From a virus, in IMG/VR virus record IMGVR_UViG_3300031857_016723, positions 1-20,230 of that record: DNA of 20,230 bases, one strand, 5' to 3'. Shown piece after piece: positions 12,822 to 19,048 of this stretch (position 1 is its first letter; each line of letters opens with the position of its first letter). The notes below the pieces were generated by a model. It did not search any database. It saw only the letters and a program-made list of their open reading frames with translations, and had not been told where the DNA came from. Made by a program: the position numbers and the translations under genes.

Positions 12822-13324
12822 TTGTTAAGTGTTTTTATATATTCATAAAAATCTAACGATGTATCATCTTTTTTATTAATCGTTAGTCGGTTATCCCCCA
12901 AGTAGTTTTCAACGACATCTGAAACCTCTTTAATACTACCCCAAAAAATACTTTTTTCATGTTCTACTGAGTAATCATTATCCACAAAATAATTTATTAC
13001 GGTGTTGTGTTTTAAAGTCAAAAAACCATGAGCAAAACCTTTGGGTACATATAAACTATCACCTTCTTCCATTTCATAGTGATAAACTTTACCTAATTCA
13101 TCACCAACTAAACCAACAACAATATCAACAATTTTACCTTTTAAAACTGTAATTTGTTTTGATTGACGTTTAGGAGGTTCCTGTAAATGAAGACCTCTTA
13201 GAGTGTATATGTGTTCATTAAAACTTATGTTACTTTGAATCCAACCCTCTTTAATTGGTATTGGGATAAAAGAACCCCTATTATCATAAAAAATAGGTTG
13301 TTTTGAAATTATCGGAGTTTCCAT
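12818..13324 (-). CDS. rfbC: dTDP-4-dehydrorhamnose 3,5-epimerase-like protein (RmlC family)
   Basis: The 168-residue cupin-fold protein follows RmlC from end to end. It shows YDNRGSF near residue 13, TLRGLHLQEPPKRQSKQITVLKGKI at 41-65 with the catalytic-type His46, VPKGFAHGFLTL at 93-104, and NYFVDNDYSVEHEKSIFW at 111-128. RmlC epimerises C3 and C5 of dTDP-4-keto-6-deoxyglucose in dTDP-rhamnose synthesis; related sugar epimerases act in other deoxysugar pathways. The family is usually about 180 residues, so this copy is complete but compact. No rmlA, B or D is nearby, so it would feed on host intermediates or use another nucleotide sugar. I start it at ATG 13324; an upstream TTG at 13354 would add ten hydrophobic residues not typical of the family. 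A TATATTTT box ends four bases before this ATG. Confidence 0.92.
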   Translation of the reverse strand: METPIISKQPIFYDNRGSFIPIPIKEGWIQSNISFNEHIYTLRGLHLQEPPKRQSKQITVLKGKIVDIVVGLVGDELGKVYHYEMEEGDSLYVPKGFAHGFLTLKHNTVINYFVDNDYSVEHEKSIFWGSIKEVSDVVENYLGDNRLTINKKDDTSLDFYEYIKTLNK

Positions 13325-13328
13325 GATT

Positions 13329-13336
13329 AAAATATA
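13329..13336 (-). promoter_or_regulatory. TATATTTT -7-like box of the RmlC operon
   Basis: On the minus strand TATATTTT (one mismatch to TAnnTTTG) lies four bases before the ATG at 13324. GTTG (13356-13359, one mismatch to TTTG) is exactly 19 nt upstream. Transcription would start at or near the start codon. Confidence 0.4.
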
Positions 13337-13359
13337 AAAAAAACTTCTTACCAATCAAC

Positions 13360-13367
13360 ATATTTAT
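13360..13367 (+). promoter_or_regulatory. ATATTTAT motif upstream of the 13384 gene
   Basis: ATATTTAT ends 16 nt before the ATG at 13384. Confidence 0.5.
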
Positions 13368-13383
13368 AATAAAACTTAAAGAT

Positions 13384-13956
13384 ATGAACTCATACTTTTT
13401 CAAAATGAATCAGGCGGAAAAAAACGATATTCTTGACCAACATAAAAAGATTTATGATGGTTTTGCAACACAATACGCACAATCCAATACACAACCATTA
13501 TATGTTCAAGACTTTGCAAATGACAAAGGTGGAATTACCGTTAATAACAAAGGTGATGTTAAAACATATACTAATATGAACATTAATGAAGATGTTATGT
13601 CTGGTGCAAAGTTTGAACCCGAAGTTAGTTTTGATGAATATGTTAGTATGGGAGAACAATTAGATATGATTGGTGATGGTCCTACTGATATGGAACACGG
13701 TACCTTTGATGATAAGTCAGATTTAGATTGTACTCATTGTGGTGGATTAGGAATAGATGAATTTAATGATGAAGAATGTGAATGGTGTGGAGGAACTGGA
13801 TTTGAGGATAAAGGCTCTCATCATTTTGATTTAGAACCTGAGTTTGAGGATATTGATGATTTAGATATTGATGAACTTGATATTGACATTATGGAACCTC
13901 TCCAAGAACAAGTTAATAAAACTTTGGACATGTTCAGAAGATTTAAAAACTATTAA
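13384..13956 (+). CDS. Acidic protein with DnaJ-type CxxCxGxG zinc knuckles (190 aa)
   Basis: Residues 8-20 (MNQAEKNDILDQH) resemble the leader of the annexin-like protein (SQEEKNRILEMH), which suggests a shared targeting segment. In the middle two motifs, CTHCGGLG at 116-123 and CEWCGGTG at 132-139, match the CxxCxGxG repeat of the DnaJ/Hsp40 cysteine-rich domain. Two repeats are enough for one zinc site; DnaJ itself has four. There is no J domain. The C-terminal region is strongly acidic, with ID/DI dipeptide runs at 156-169, then PLQEQ and a basic tail. It could bind unfolded protein, or use the zinc knuckle for stability. A link to the phage DnaK is tempting but unproven. An alternative start at Met8 exists. 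Confidence 0.87.
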   Translation: MNSYFFKMNQAEKNDILDQHKKIYDGFATQYAQSNTQPLYVQDFANDKGGITVNNKGDVKTYTNMNINEDVMSGAKFEPEVSFDEYVSMGEQLDMIGDGPTDMEHGTFDDKSDLDCTHCGGLGIDEFNDEECEWCGGTGFEDKGSHHFDLEPEFEDIDDLDIDELDIDIMEPLQEQVNKTLDMFRRFKNY

Positions 13957-13970
13957 TTATAGATTTTTAA

Positions 13971-13978
13971 TAATTTTG
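13971..13978 (+). promoter_or_regulatory. TAATTTTG, possible -7 box of the 13996 gene
   Basis: TAATTTTG matches TAnnTTTG and lies 17 nt before the ATG at 13996. There is no TTTG at N19 upstream. Confidence 0.3.
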
Positions 13979-13995
13979 TGATATTTCTTAGGAAA

Positions 13996-14331
13996 ATGGA
14001 TATTATGGAAATCAAAGATTTAGTAGAATATGAAATAAACGAATCGTTACAAACCATTAAAGTGACATTCAGATTACTTCAAGACAGTGAAGATGAGGTT
14101 AGAATTGATACTATTGAATTAGAAGAATCCGAGCAATACGGATTTTCTTTTTTAGATAGTAAAGAAAAGAAATTTAAAGATATTTTTTTAGAGGAAGACG
14201 AAGAAGATGAATTTGATTTTGGTGATGATGATTTCTTAGAGGAATCAATAGATGAACAAGAATTAATTTCGTTTTTAACCGAATATTACATTTTAAATCC
14301 AAGAAGATTACCAGAGACTGAGTTTTTTTAA
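13996..14331 (+). CDS. Very acidic small protein (111 aa), unknown
   Basis: From ATG 13996 this is a 111-residue protein. The N-terminal half has beta-strand-like alternation (ESLQTIKVTFRLLQDSEDEV). A D/E-rich stretch follows at about 62-88, with DEEDEFDFGDDDF-like runs, and the C-terminus is LLTEYYILNPRRLPETEFF-like in character. I do not recognise it. The same strong acidity occurs in the upstream neighbour (13384-13956), and the two probably share a transcript; the gap is 39 bp. AGGAAA just before the ATG may serve as a ribosome-binding site. GTG at 13978 is a possible longer start but falls in the putative promoter box. The stop overlaps the convergent lipoprotein gene by four bases. Confidence 0.78.
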   Translation: MDIMEIKDLVEYEINESLQTIKVTFRLLQDSEDEVRIDTIELEESEQYGFSFLDSKEKKFKDIFLEEDEEDEFDFGDDDFLEESIDEQELISFLTEYYILNPRRLPETEFF

Positions 14332-14831
14332 GGACCGGTCCGCGTTAAATGTAGTGTAATAGATTTTTCTTCCCAAGAATTAAAAAACGTCCATCTACCC
14401 GTAGTTCTCAGAGTTAAACTCTCAGCAGAATCATCAATAATTTTAAAAATTAATCTTTTACCCTTTAAGTTAATATCAATATAACCCAAATCATATACGG
14501 TCCAAGAGGGTATTAAACTGTAAAAATATTGTTCAGTCCATTCAGTTTGACCCCAACCATTCATTTCCTTATTAAAAGATACAACACTGTAGTCAAAATG
14601 CCACTCTTTAAACCCAACGTCAATAGAATCTAAAGGAATTGTATCGTTTGGATTTAAAAATGTGGTACCTGGTAAATAGACACTATCAATAACTTCTTCT
14701 CCGTCAATAGGAGTTATAGTTATTTTATCAATAATGTACTCACCCGGCAAACTAACAAGAGTGGGTTCTTCGTATTTGACACAAGAAGTTAGTCCAAATA
14801 CCGCAAAACAAAATATCATTAATTTATTCAT
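14328..14831 (-). CDS. Predicted lipoprotein (167 aa)
   Basis: From ATG 14831 the protein opens with a short signal peptide (MNKLMIFCFAVFG) ending in the lipobox LTSC, so Cys17 should be lipidated after cleavage by signal peptidase II. The next residues, VKYEE, resemble the Lys-plus-acidic surface-export signal of Bacteroidota lipoproteins (known form K-[D/E]2 after Cys), though not exactly. The mature part is beta-rich with many Trp and Tyr, like the lipocalin-like lipoproteins of Bacteroidota. It would reside in the outer membrane of the infected cell. Blocking superinfection, as with other phage lipoproteins, is a reasonable guess but is not shown. An upstream in-frame start at 14858 would spoil the signal peptide. 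Confidence 0.85.
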   Translation of the reverse strand: MNKLMIFCFAVFGLTSCVKYEEPTLVSLPGEYIIDKITITPIDGEEVIDSVYLPGTTFLNPNDTIPLDSIDVGFKEWHFDYSVVSFNKEMNGWGQTEWTEQYFYSLIPSWTVYDLGYIDINLKGKRLIFKIIDDSAESLTLRTTGRWTFFNSWEEKSITLHLTRTGP

Positions 14832-14866
14832 GCCGCTAATATATGATGAAAATTCCAATTAACAAA

Positions 14867-14874
14867 ATATTTAT
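14867..14874 (+). promoter_or_regulatory. ATATTTAT motif upstream of the 14880 gene
   Basis: ATATTTAT ends five bases before the ATG at 14880, predicting a nearly leaderless transcript. Confidence 0.45.
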
Positions 14875-14879
14875 TACTA

Positions 14880-15128
14880 ATGAAAACTGATATTGACTCA
14901 ATCATAAGAATCATGAGGGATTACACTCCCAAAAACTCAAACGGTGAAATCGGAGAACAAGAATCAGCACCACCGTCATCAGGAGGTGGAGGTGCGAAAC
15001 CGGCATACCCTACAGTTACTAAGTGGGAAAGTGGTGTTGCTAGAACAGGACCCGCTAATCAAATTGGTCTAACTAAGTGGAGTGATATTGTAAAATTAAC
15101 AAGAGGTAAGGCAAATACCCTCTTATGA
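14880..15128 (+). CDS. Small phage protein with conserved KWESGV/TRGKAN tail (82 aa)
   Basis: The 82-residue protein has three parts: a helical leader (residues 1-15), a low-complexity linker with IGEQ at 24-27 and PPSSGGGG at 31-38, and a compact tail. The tail reads YPTVTKWESGVARTGPANQI, then LTKWSDIVKLTRGKANTLL. I believe this KWESGV-x-R-x-GPANQI with a TRGKAN ending recurs in small proteins of other large phages, which suggests a virion component, but I cannot name one. IGEQ fits the [I/L]xEQ pattern seen in its neighbours. It starts right after an ATATTTAT motif and is followed after about 45 bp by another gene with its own copy of that motif. Confidence 0.82.
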   Translation: MKTDIDSIIRIMRDYTPKNSNGEIGEQESAPPSSGGGGAKPAYPTVTKWESGVARTGPANQIGLTKWSDIVKLTRGKANTLL

Positions 15129-15151
15129 TTTAAATTTATCGGGTTAAACAT

Positions 15152-15159
15152 ATATTTAT
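15152..15159 (+). promoter_or_regulatory. ATATTTAT motif upstream of the 15173 operon
   Basis: ATATTTAT ends 13 nt before the ATG at 15173 and would drive both 15173-16141 and 16148-17863. Confidence 0.5.
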
Positions 15160-15172
15160 AAATAAAAAAATC

Positions 15173-16141
15173 ATGAGTTTAGATAAGAAAAAATTAGGAG
15201 AAGAAGAATTAAAAAGAGCTCTTCTTATGATGAAATACGATAGTCGTAAAACTTTAAGTGAGAATACCAATGATTTAATACTTGAGCAAATAAACTGTCC
15301 AAATGCGTATAACGCTAGTATTATTAATCAAAAAGCATTTGATATACGTGATTTAATTGAATACATTGATACCACAGGTTTTAGAATGTTCAATTTAGAA
15401 GGAAGATGTAAAGAAATTTATGACACAATAAAAGATTTATCTCAACACAATTTTTATAATGATTTAGAAAAAACCTGTGAAAATAGTTTGAAAAGATTTA
15501 AAGAGGAGTATTTAACTACCGGCAATGTGTTTTTTACTAATAACTCAATTGAGGAGCAAATACAAGAAATTCTTGACGATTATGTTGCGGATGTAAGTGT
15601 GGAGGCGGCAAATTATTTGAGGTCAACTTTAAAGTTAATTGCTGAAAATGAAAATAAATTAGCTGGTGGTACGGACCAAGTAGACCCACAAGAAAACCAA
15701 GTATCTCAAAACGCAAAAAAATGTGGATGGTTAAAAACAGATGGTAGTGCCGATGTTGAGGGTTATAGAAATTCAAATTGGAAATGTCCTAAATCAGGTA
15801 AAAGTGATGGAGGAACTGTTAAAAATAAATATATAGCTTGTAAAGGAACTAAAGATGACCCATTTAGAAAGGGTTGTTATGAGGCAAATATACAAGGTCC
15901 ATTACATCAAGTTCAAACATGTATTGGAGTAGTATCAGATGGTAAGTTTTGGACTAAAACAGAATCCGAATTAATCAATAAAACCCGAAAAAGTACCTTC
16001 ACTACTGATGATGTTAATACAATATGTAATATAAAACCAAACCCTGAGACACCGCCCAAGACAAATCCTTTTAGGGGATGGACATCAGTTGAACCTGAAG
16101 GTGGTGAAACAACAAATAATCAACGACAAGCAGAAGGATAA
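15173..16141 (+). CDS. Unknown Cys-containing phage protein with IxEQ leader (322 aa)
   Basis: Residues 1-39 form a charged helical leader containing ALLMMKYDSRKTLSEN and ending LILEQ (ILEQ at 36-39). A helical region (about 45-165) follows. A cysteine- and glycine-containing region at about 183-255 (KKCGWL, NWKCPKSGK, YIACKGTKDDPFRKGCYEA, QTCIGVV) looks like a small disulfide- or metal-stabilised domain. The C-terminus is a Pro/Thr/Asn-rich tail. No known family is recognised. It is followed after 6 bp by 16148-17863, so the two are co-transcribed and may act together. The leader, the ATATTTAT promoter motif and the repetitive tail make a virion or injected protein plausible, without direct evidence. 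Confidence 0.87.
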   Translation: MSLDKKKLGEEELKRALLMMKYDSRKTLSENTNDLILEQINCPNAYNASIINQKAFDIRDLIEYIDTTGFRMFNLEGRCKEIYDTIKDLSQHNFYNDLEKTCENSLKRFKEEYLTTGNVFFTNNSIEEQIQEILDDYVADVSVEAANYLRSTLKLIAENENKLAGGTDQVDPQENQVSQNAKKCGWLKTDGSADVEGYRNSNWKCPKSGKSDGGTVKNKYIACKGTKDDPFRKGCYEANIQGPLHQVQTCIGVVSDGKFWTKTESELINKTRKSTFTTDDVNTICNIKPNPETPPKTNPFRGWTSVEPEGGETTNNQRQAEG

Positions 16142-16147
16142 AATAAT

Positions 16148-17863
16148 ATGAAAACAAAAATATTTGAACAAGAAAATCAACCCCAAAGGGTTGATTTAAA
16201 ATCGGCAAGAGATGTAAATAAATGCCCGTTTTTAATAGGTGGTACGCTTGGAAAGATTACTGGCAAAACTGGAACGGAAGAAATTGTGATACGTAGAGTT
16301 GCAACTGAGGATAGTAAACTTGGTTATTACAAAATTGGTGACGAATTATTCATCAAAGATAATTGGACATTTAACGTTGTTAGAAATGATGAATTATTAA
16401 AAGAAAATTTACCTTGGAAGTGTGACTCTTATACGAAAACTATTGGTGTTGCTCAAGATACCTCAAAACTTACGCCTGACCAAACACAGATGGTTAATTT
16501 TGAAAAGATGAAAAATGCCGGATGGACTGATGTACCTCCACCAGACCCAGAAAATTGGGAGACTAATACAAAAATACCTGGATATACTCTTTACAGACAG
16601 AAAGCTTTCGTAAACATGTCTCCTAATCAAATTGAGAACATTAAAAAAGCATTGGAAAAATATAATCATACTTTTACAGTTCCTATTTATGATAGTCCTG
16701 AATGGCATTTTTCTATGCAACCCCAATATAGGAAGACTTTAGGAACTTATATTAGTCCTGAAGAGGCGGTTGATTTAGGTCTTACAGATTTGACAACTAA
16801 AATTTATCCGTTACCAGGTAAAATAGGTCCTAAAGACAAAGAAACTGTTAAGAGTGAGATTGAAGTGGTTAAAAATGCTAAAAGATACTCAAGACAAGAA
16901 TGTCAATTCGCAATTGAGAATCTTTATAATAACTCTGAATTAGTAACTAAGAAACCAAGAGACTTTACACCACTAATTGAGCCAGCTAATATACAATCAA
17001 CTAAAACAACAGCCGTGGCGTGTATTGCACAACAAGGTATTGATGGATTTACACCAATGAGAGGATATGGTTTTAAGACTGATGAAAAAATTAAACAATT
17101 AGTTAGAAACACAGGTAAATTTGGTTTGAAACAATTATTTGATTCTTATAAAAAGGATTTACGTACAACTCAAAGGGAGAGTGTTGAAACTAAGGACTTG
17201 AAAAAGGTAATTAGAGAAAACATATCAAAGATTAACGAATCAAAAACTGCGAGTTTACTACAAGAAGGTAAAATCATTAACAATAGATTTAACATTATTA
17301 CTGAAGGAACTACACCAAAAAATAAAAAGGACCAAAAGAAAGTTGGTAAAGAATTGTTTAACGAGATGATTTATCTTAATAAACAAGGTTACTCACAAGA
17401 ATTAATCTCAGAGGAACTAATGGATATTTTCTCAAGTATTTTCCCTAAAGGAGTTTCTGAACCAATCATGCAGTATTTCAAAGAGGAAGGAGCAAAATGG
17501 TTAGCTGGTAAATTTGGGTTGGACCCAAACAGTTGGTTATCTAGTATTGTTATATCGGCGATTGGAGATGTTGGTATTGGAGAAATACCTAGATTATTTT
17601 CTGATTGTAATTTTGCAACCAAAAAAATATCAAAAGCGGTTGCTGAGGGTATTGTCAGAAAAATACAAGTTGAGAAATTTGGTGATAGTGCGTTTTACAA
17701 TATAATGAGAAATACATTAGTTGACGCATTAGAAGCAACTGAATTGGCAACAAAGTTAGAAGAAAAACTAGGAACAATTATATGTCCTTTGGTATCAACT
17801 TTATCTGGAAAAATGGAAGGAGCTGCCGATACGATGAAACAAAAAGCTTTAGGAACTGTTTAA
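16148..17863 (+). CDS. Large unknown phage protein with internal INESK/LLQE motif (571 aa)
   Basis: This is the largest unknown in the window. It begins MKTKIFEQENQP (IFEQ at 5-8). Residues about 20-95 look beta-rich, and residues 95-290 contain repeated aromatic motifs. At about 350-386 lies a basic helical segment with VIRENISKINESK, LLQEG (371-374) and IITEG (383-387). It closely resembles the N-terminal leader of the 7491-8006 protein but sits in the middle of this chain. Residues about 400-571 are helical with hydrophobic stretches (for example 455-485, with SSIVISAIGDVGIG) and end in a Gly/Ala/Lys tail. This suggests two modules joined by a processing-like segment. I find no known family. 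It is co-transcribed with the gene 6 bp upstream. Confidence 0.88.
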   Translation: MKTKIFEQENQPQRVDLKSARDVNKCPFLIGGTLGKITGKTGTEEIVIRRVATEDSKLGYYKIGDELFIKDNWTFNVVRNDELLKENLPWKCDSYTKTIGVAQDTSKLTPDQTQMVNFEKMKNAGWTDVPPPDPENWETNTKIPGYTLYRQKAFVNMSPNQIENIKKALEKYNHTFTVPIYDSPEWHFSMQPQYRKTLGTYISPEEAVDLGLTDLTTKIYPLPGKIGPKDKETVKSEIEVVKNAKRYSRQECQFAIENLYNNSELVTKKPRDFTPLIEPANIQSTKTTAVACIAQQGIDGFTPMRGYGFKTDEKIKQLVRNTGKFGLKQLFDSYKKDLRTTQRESVETKDLKKVIRENISKINESKTASLLQEGKIINNRFNIITEGTTPKNKKDQKKVGKELFNEMIYLNKQGYSQELISEELMDIFSSIFPKGVSEPIMQYFKEEGAKWLAGKFGLDPNSWLSSIVISAIGDVGIGEIPRLFSDCNFATKKISKAVAEGIVRKIQVEKFGDSAFYNIMRNTLVDALEATELATKLEEKLGTIICPLVSTLSGKMEGAADTMKQKALGTV

Positions 17864-17944
17864 TAACAGTTATCTAAGAAACCGCTCAGAGTAGATTCTG
17901 AGATGGAATAAACCTATTAAAGAAAGGGGGGTATTCAAATCTAA
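17864..17944 (+). other. Structured 3' region between the 571-aa gene and its terminator
   Basis: CTCAGA (17885-17890) and TCTGAG (17897-17902) form a perfect six-base stem. A second weaker pairing joins GAATA near 17906 to TATTC near 17932, with CC/GG inside. No ORF is present. It may protect the mRNA 3' end or be a processed small RNA. Confidence 0.3.
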
Positions 17945-17979
17945 CAAAGAGGGAACCGAGAGGTTCCCCTTTGTTTTTT
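17945..17979 (+). terminator. Intrinsic terminator
   Basis: CAAAG-A-GGGAACC (17945-17957) pairs with GGTTCCC-CTTTG (17962-17973) around a GAGA loop with one bulged A, followed by six T residues. It ends the 15173-17863 operon and abuts the stop of the convergent HNH gene. Confidence 0.92.
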
Positions 17980-18469
17980 AGAAGTAACTGTTTTTGAATT
18001 CTTCCCAAACATGCTCAATTGATGGGTTTATAACATCTGAAAAAATATTTGGTTCAAATGGTTTTTTTATCATTTTCATACCAGCTTCATCAGGTGTTCT
18101 GTCACCTTTAACTCTGTTACATGACGAACAACATGTTACCAAGTTTAACCAAGTATTAGGACCACCTCTTGATTTTGGTACCAAGTGGTCAATTGTTAGA
18201 TTTCGTTTGCTACCACAATATACGCATTGATATTCATCTCGTCTGAACAACCTATGACGGTTAATCTTTAGACGGTGAATTCTGTATTTTACATAAGTGA
18301 ATAAACGAATAATTAACGGACGAGCATAGGTTCTCACTCCCGCAATGATTGGTTTTTCAGCGGCTTTTAATATTTCAGCTTTACCCTTGTTAACTAAATT
18401 GAACCCTTTAAATACGGTTGTAACGTTAATTGGGGTATAGTCAGCGTTAAGAACTAATACCTTGTCCAT
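17978..18469 (-). CDS. HNH endonuclease
   Basis: From ATG 18469 this is a 163-residue protein. An N-terminal domain (VLVLNADYTPINV, KGKAEIL) is followed by a basic segment and a canonical HNH/treble-clef nuclease: CVYC at 82-85, LTIDHLVPKSRGG at 91-103 with the Asp94-His95 pair, NLVTCCSSCNRVKGDRTP at 109-126 with Cys114, Cys117 and Asn118. The NADY-x-P-[IL]-NV opening is typical of a widespread bacterial and phage HNH family. It could be a homing-type or host-DNA-degrading nuclease; the target is unknown. An upstream TTG at 18493 overlaps the probable -7 box and is not used here. Confidence 0.93.
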   Translation of the reverse strand: MDKVLVLNADYTPINVTTVFKGFNLVNKGKAEILKAAEKPIIAGVRTYARPLIIRLFTYVKYRIHRLKINRHRLFRRDEYQCVYCGSKRNLTIDHLVPKSRGGPNTWLNLVTCCSSCNRVKGDRTPDEAGMKMIKKPFEPNIFSDVINPSIEHVWEEFKNSYF

Positions 18470-18490
18470 AATAAAAAAATTAAGTTTGTG

Positions 18491-18498
18491 CAAATATA
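18491..18498 (-). promoter_or_regulatory. TATATTTG, -7 box of the HNH gene
   Basis: On the minus strand TATATTTG matches TAnnTTTG and lies 21 nt before the ATG at 18469. TTTG occurs at 18510-18507, closer than the usual 19-nt spacing, so only the -7 box is firm. Confidence 0.45.
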
Positions 18499-18543
18499 TA
18501 AAAAAACAAATGAAAAAAAAAACTATTTTTTGATTAAAAAAAA

Positions 18544-18574
18544 TTTGTTTTTACCCTAAATGTGTTTATCTTTG
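18544..18574 (+). promoter_or_regulatory. Perfect Bacteroidota promoter TTTG-N19-TAnnTTTG
   Basis: TTTG (18544-18547), exactly 19 bases, then TATCTTTG (18567-18574) matches the Bacteroidota housekeeping promoter at every defined position. It would drive the 58-aa gene and, by read-through, tRNA-Arg and the 63-aa gene, since no terminator is seen between them. Confidence 0.88.
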
Positions 18575-18589
18575 TCAAAAATCCAAGAT

Positions 18590-18766
18590 ATGTATGTTAT
18601 AGTTAAGATGATAAAGAACAGTAACGGTAAAATGTTACCTGTTATCATTTTAGATGGTGATGGTGAAATTTGGGAATTCACAAATGAAAAAGATGCTGAA
18701 AAAATTAGGTCAGCATTTGAGAATAACTCAGATTCTGGTTATACTTATTTTGTAAAGAAGATTTAA
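18590..18766 (+). CDS. Small conserved-looking phage protein (58 aa)
   Basis: From ATG 18590 the 58-residue protein reads MYVIVKMIKNSNGKMLPVII, LDGDGEIWEFTNEKDAEKIR, then ends in YTYFVKKI. It looks like a compact beta-hairpin plus helix with a final strand, and I think related short proteins occur in other large phages. No function is known. The earlier in-frame ATG at 18560 lies inside the promoter at 18544-18574, so it cannot be transcribed from it; the start at 18590 leaves a leader of about 10 nt. tRNA-Arg begins seven bases after the stop. Confidence 0.8.
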   Translation: MYVIVKMIKNSNGKMLPVIILDGDGEIWEFTNEKDAEKIRSAFENNSDSGYTYFVKKI

Positions 18767-18773
18767 TTTTAAC

Positions 18774-18847
18774 GCCCCCGTAGCTCAGTTGGATAGAGCA
18801 ACAGATTTCTAATCTGTGGGTCACAGGTTCGAATCCTGTCGGGGGTA
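18774..18847 (+). tRNA. tRNA-Arg (anticodon UCU)
   Basis: A full cloverleaf of 74 nt is present. Acceptor GCCCCCG pairs with CGGGGGT (first pair G-U), with discriminator A at 18847. The D stem is GCTC/GAGC, the anticodon stem ACAGA/TCTGT with loop TTTCTAA, and the T arm ACAGG-TTCGAAT-CCTGT. The anticodon TCT at 18808-18810 reads AGA and AGG. CCA is not encoded (CTA follows). AGA is by eye the commonest Arg codon in this AT-rich window, so the tRNA probably supplements host supply. It seems to be transcribed with the preceding 58-aa gene. Confidence 0.97.
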
Positions 18848-18856
18848 CTATTTTTT

Positions 18857-19048
18857 ATGAACGATTCAATTAAACATAAAATCAAAAATTCACATTACTA
18901 CAAATTTGGTGGAGTACCTCCAGAAGGGTTTTCATTGATACCAACAAAAACAATGGAAAGACTGATGGATTTTGATAATTGGAAAGAATGGAAAAACAAT
19001 CCTAAAGTACTTGAAAAGTGGATGATTGAGGATGTTGAAAAAATTTAA
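18857..19048 (+). CDS. Unknown small protein (63 aa)
   Basis: The 63-residue protein begins MNDSIKHKIKNSHYYKFGG and has a proline-containing turn (VPPEGFSLIPTK). A helical, Trp-rich C-terminal half with DFDNWKEWKNNP and EKWMIEDVEKI follows. It is soluble-looking with mixed charge, and I know no family for it. It starts ten bases after the tRNA, with a T run between, and is probably expressed from the promoter at 18544-18574. The next gene has its own promoter within 35 bp of this stop. Confidence 0.7.
   Translation: MNDSIKHKIKNSHYYKFGGVPPEGFSLIPTKTMERLMDFDNWKEWKNNPKVLEKWMIEDVEKI

Noticed and set aside
13384-13956. A DnaJ gene
   Set aside because: Only two CxxCxGxG motifs are present and there is no J domain with HPD, so it cannot be a complete DnaJ.
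14332-14341. GGACCGGTCC palindrome at the junction of convergent genes
   Set aside because: It has no loop and no T tract on either strand, so it is not a terminator; it is largely explained by the lipoprotein's C-terminal codons.
15537-15776. Minus-strand 79-codon frame
   Set aside because: It is antisense to the 322-aa gene and shows no conserved pattern or start signal.
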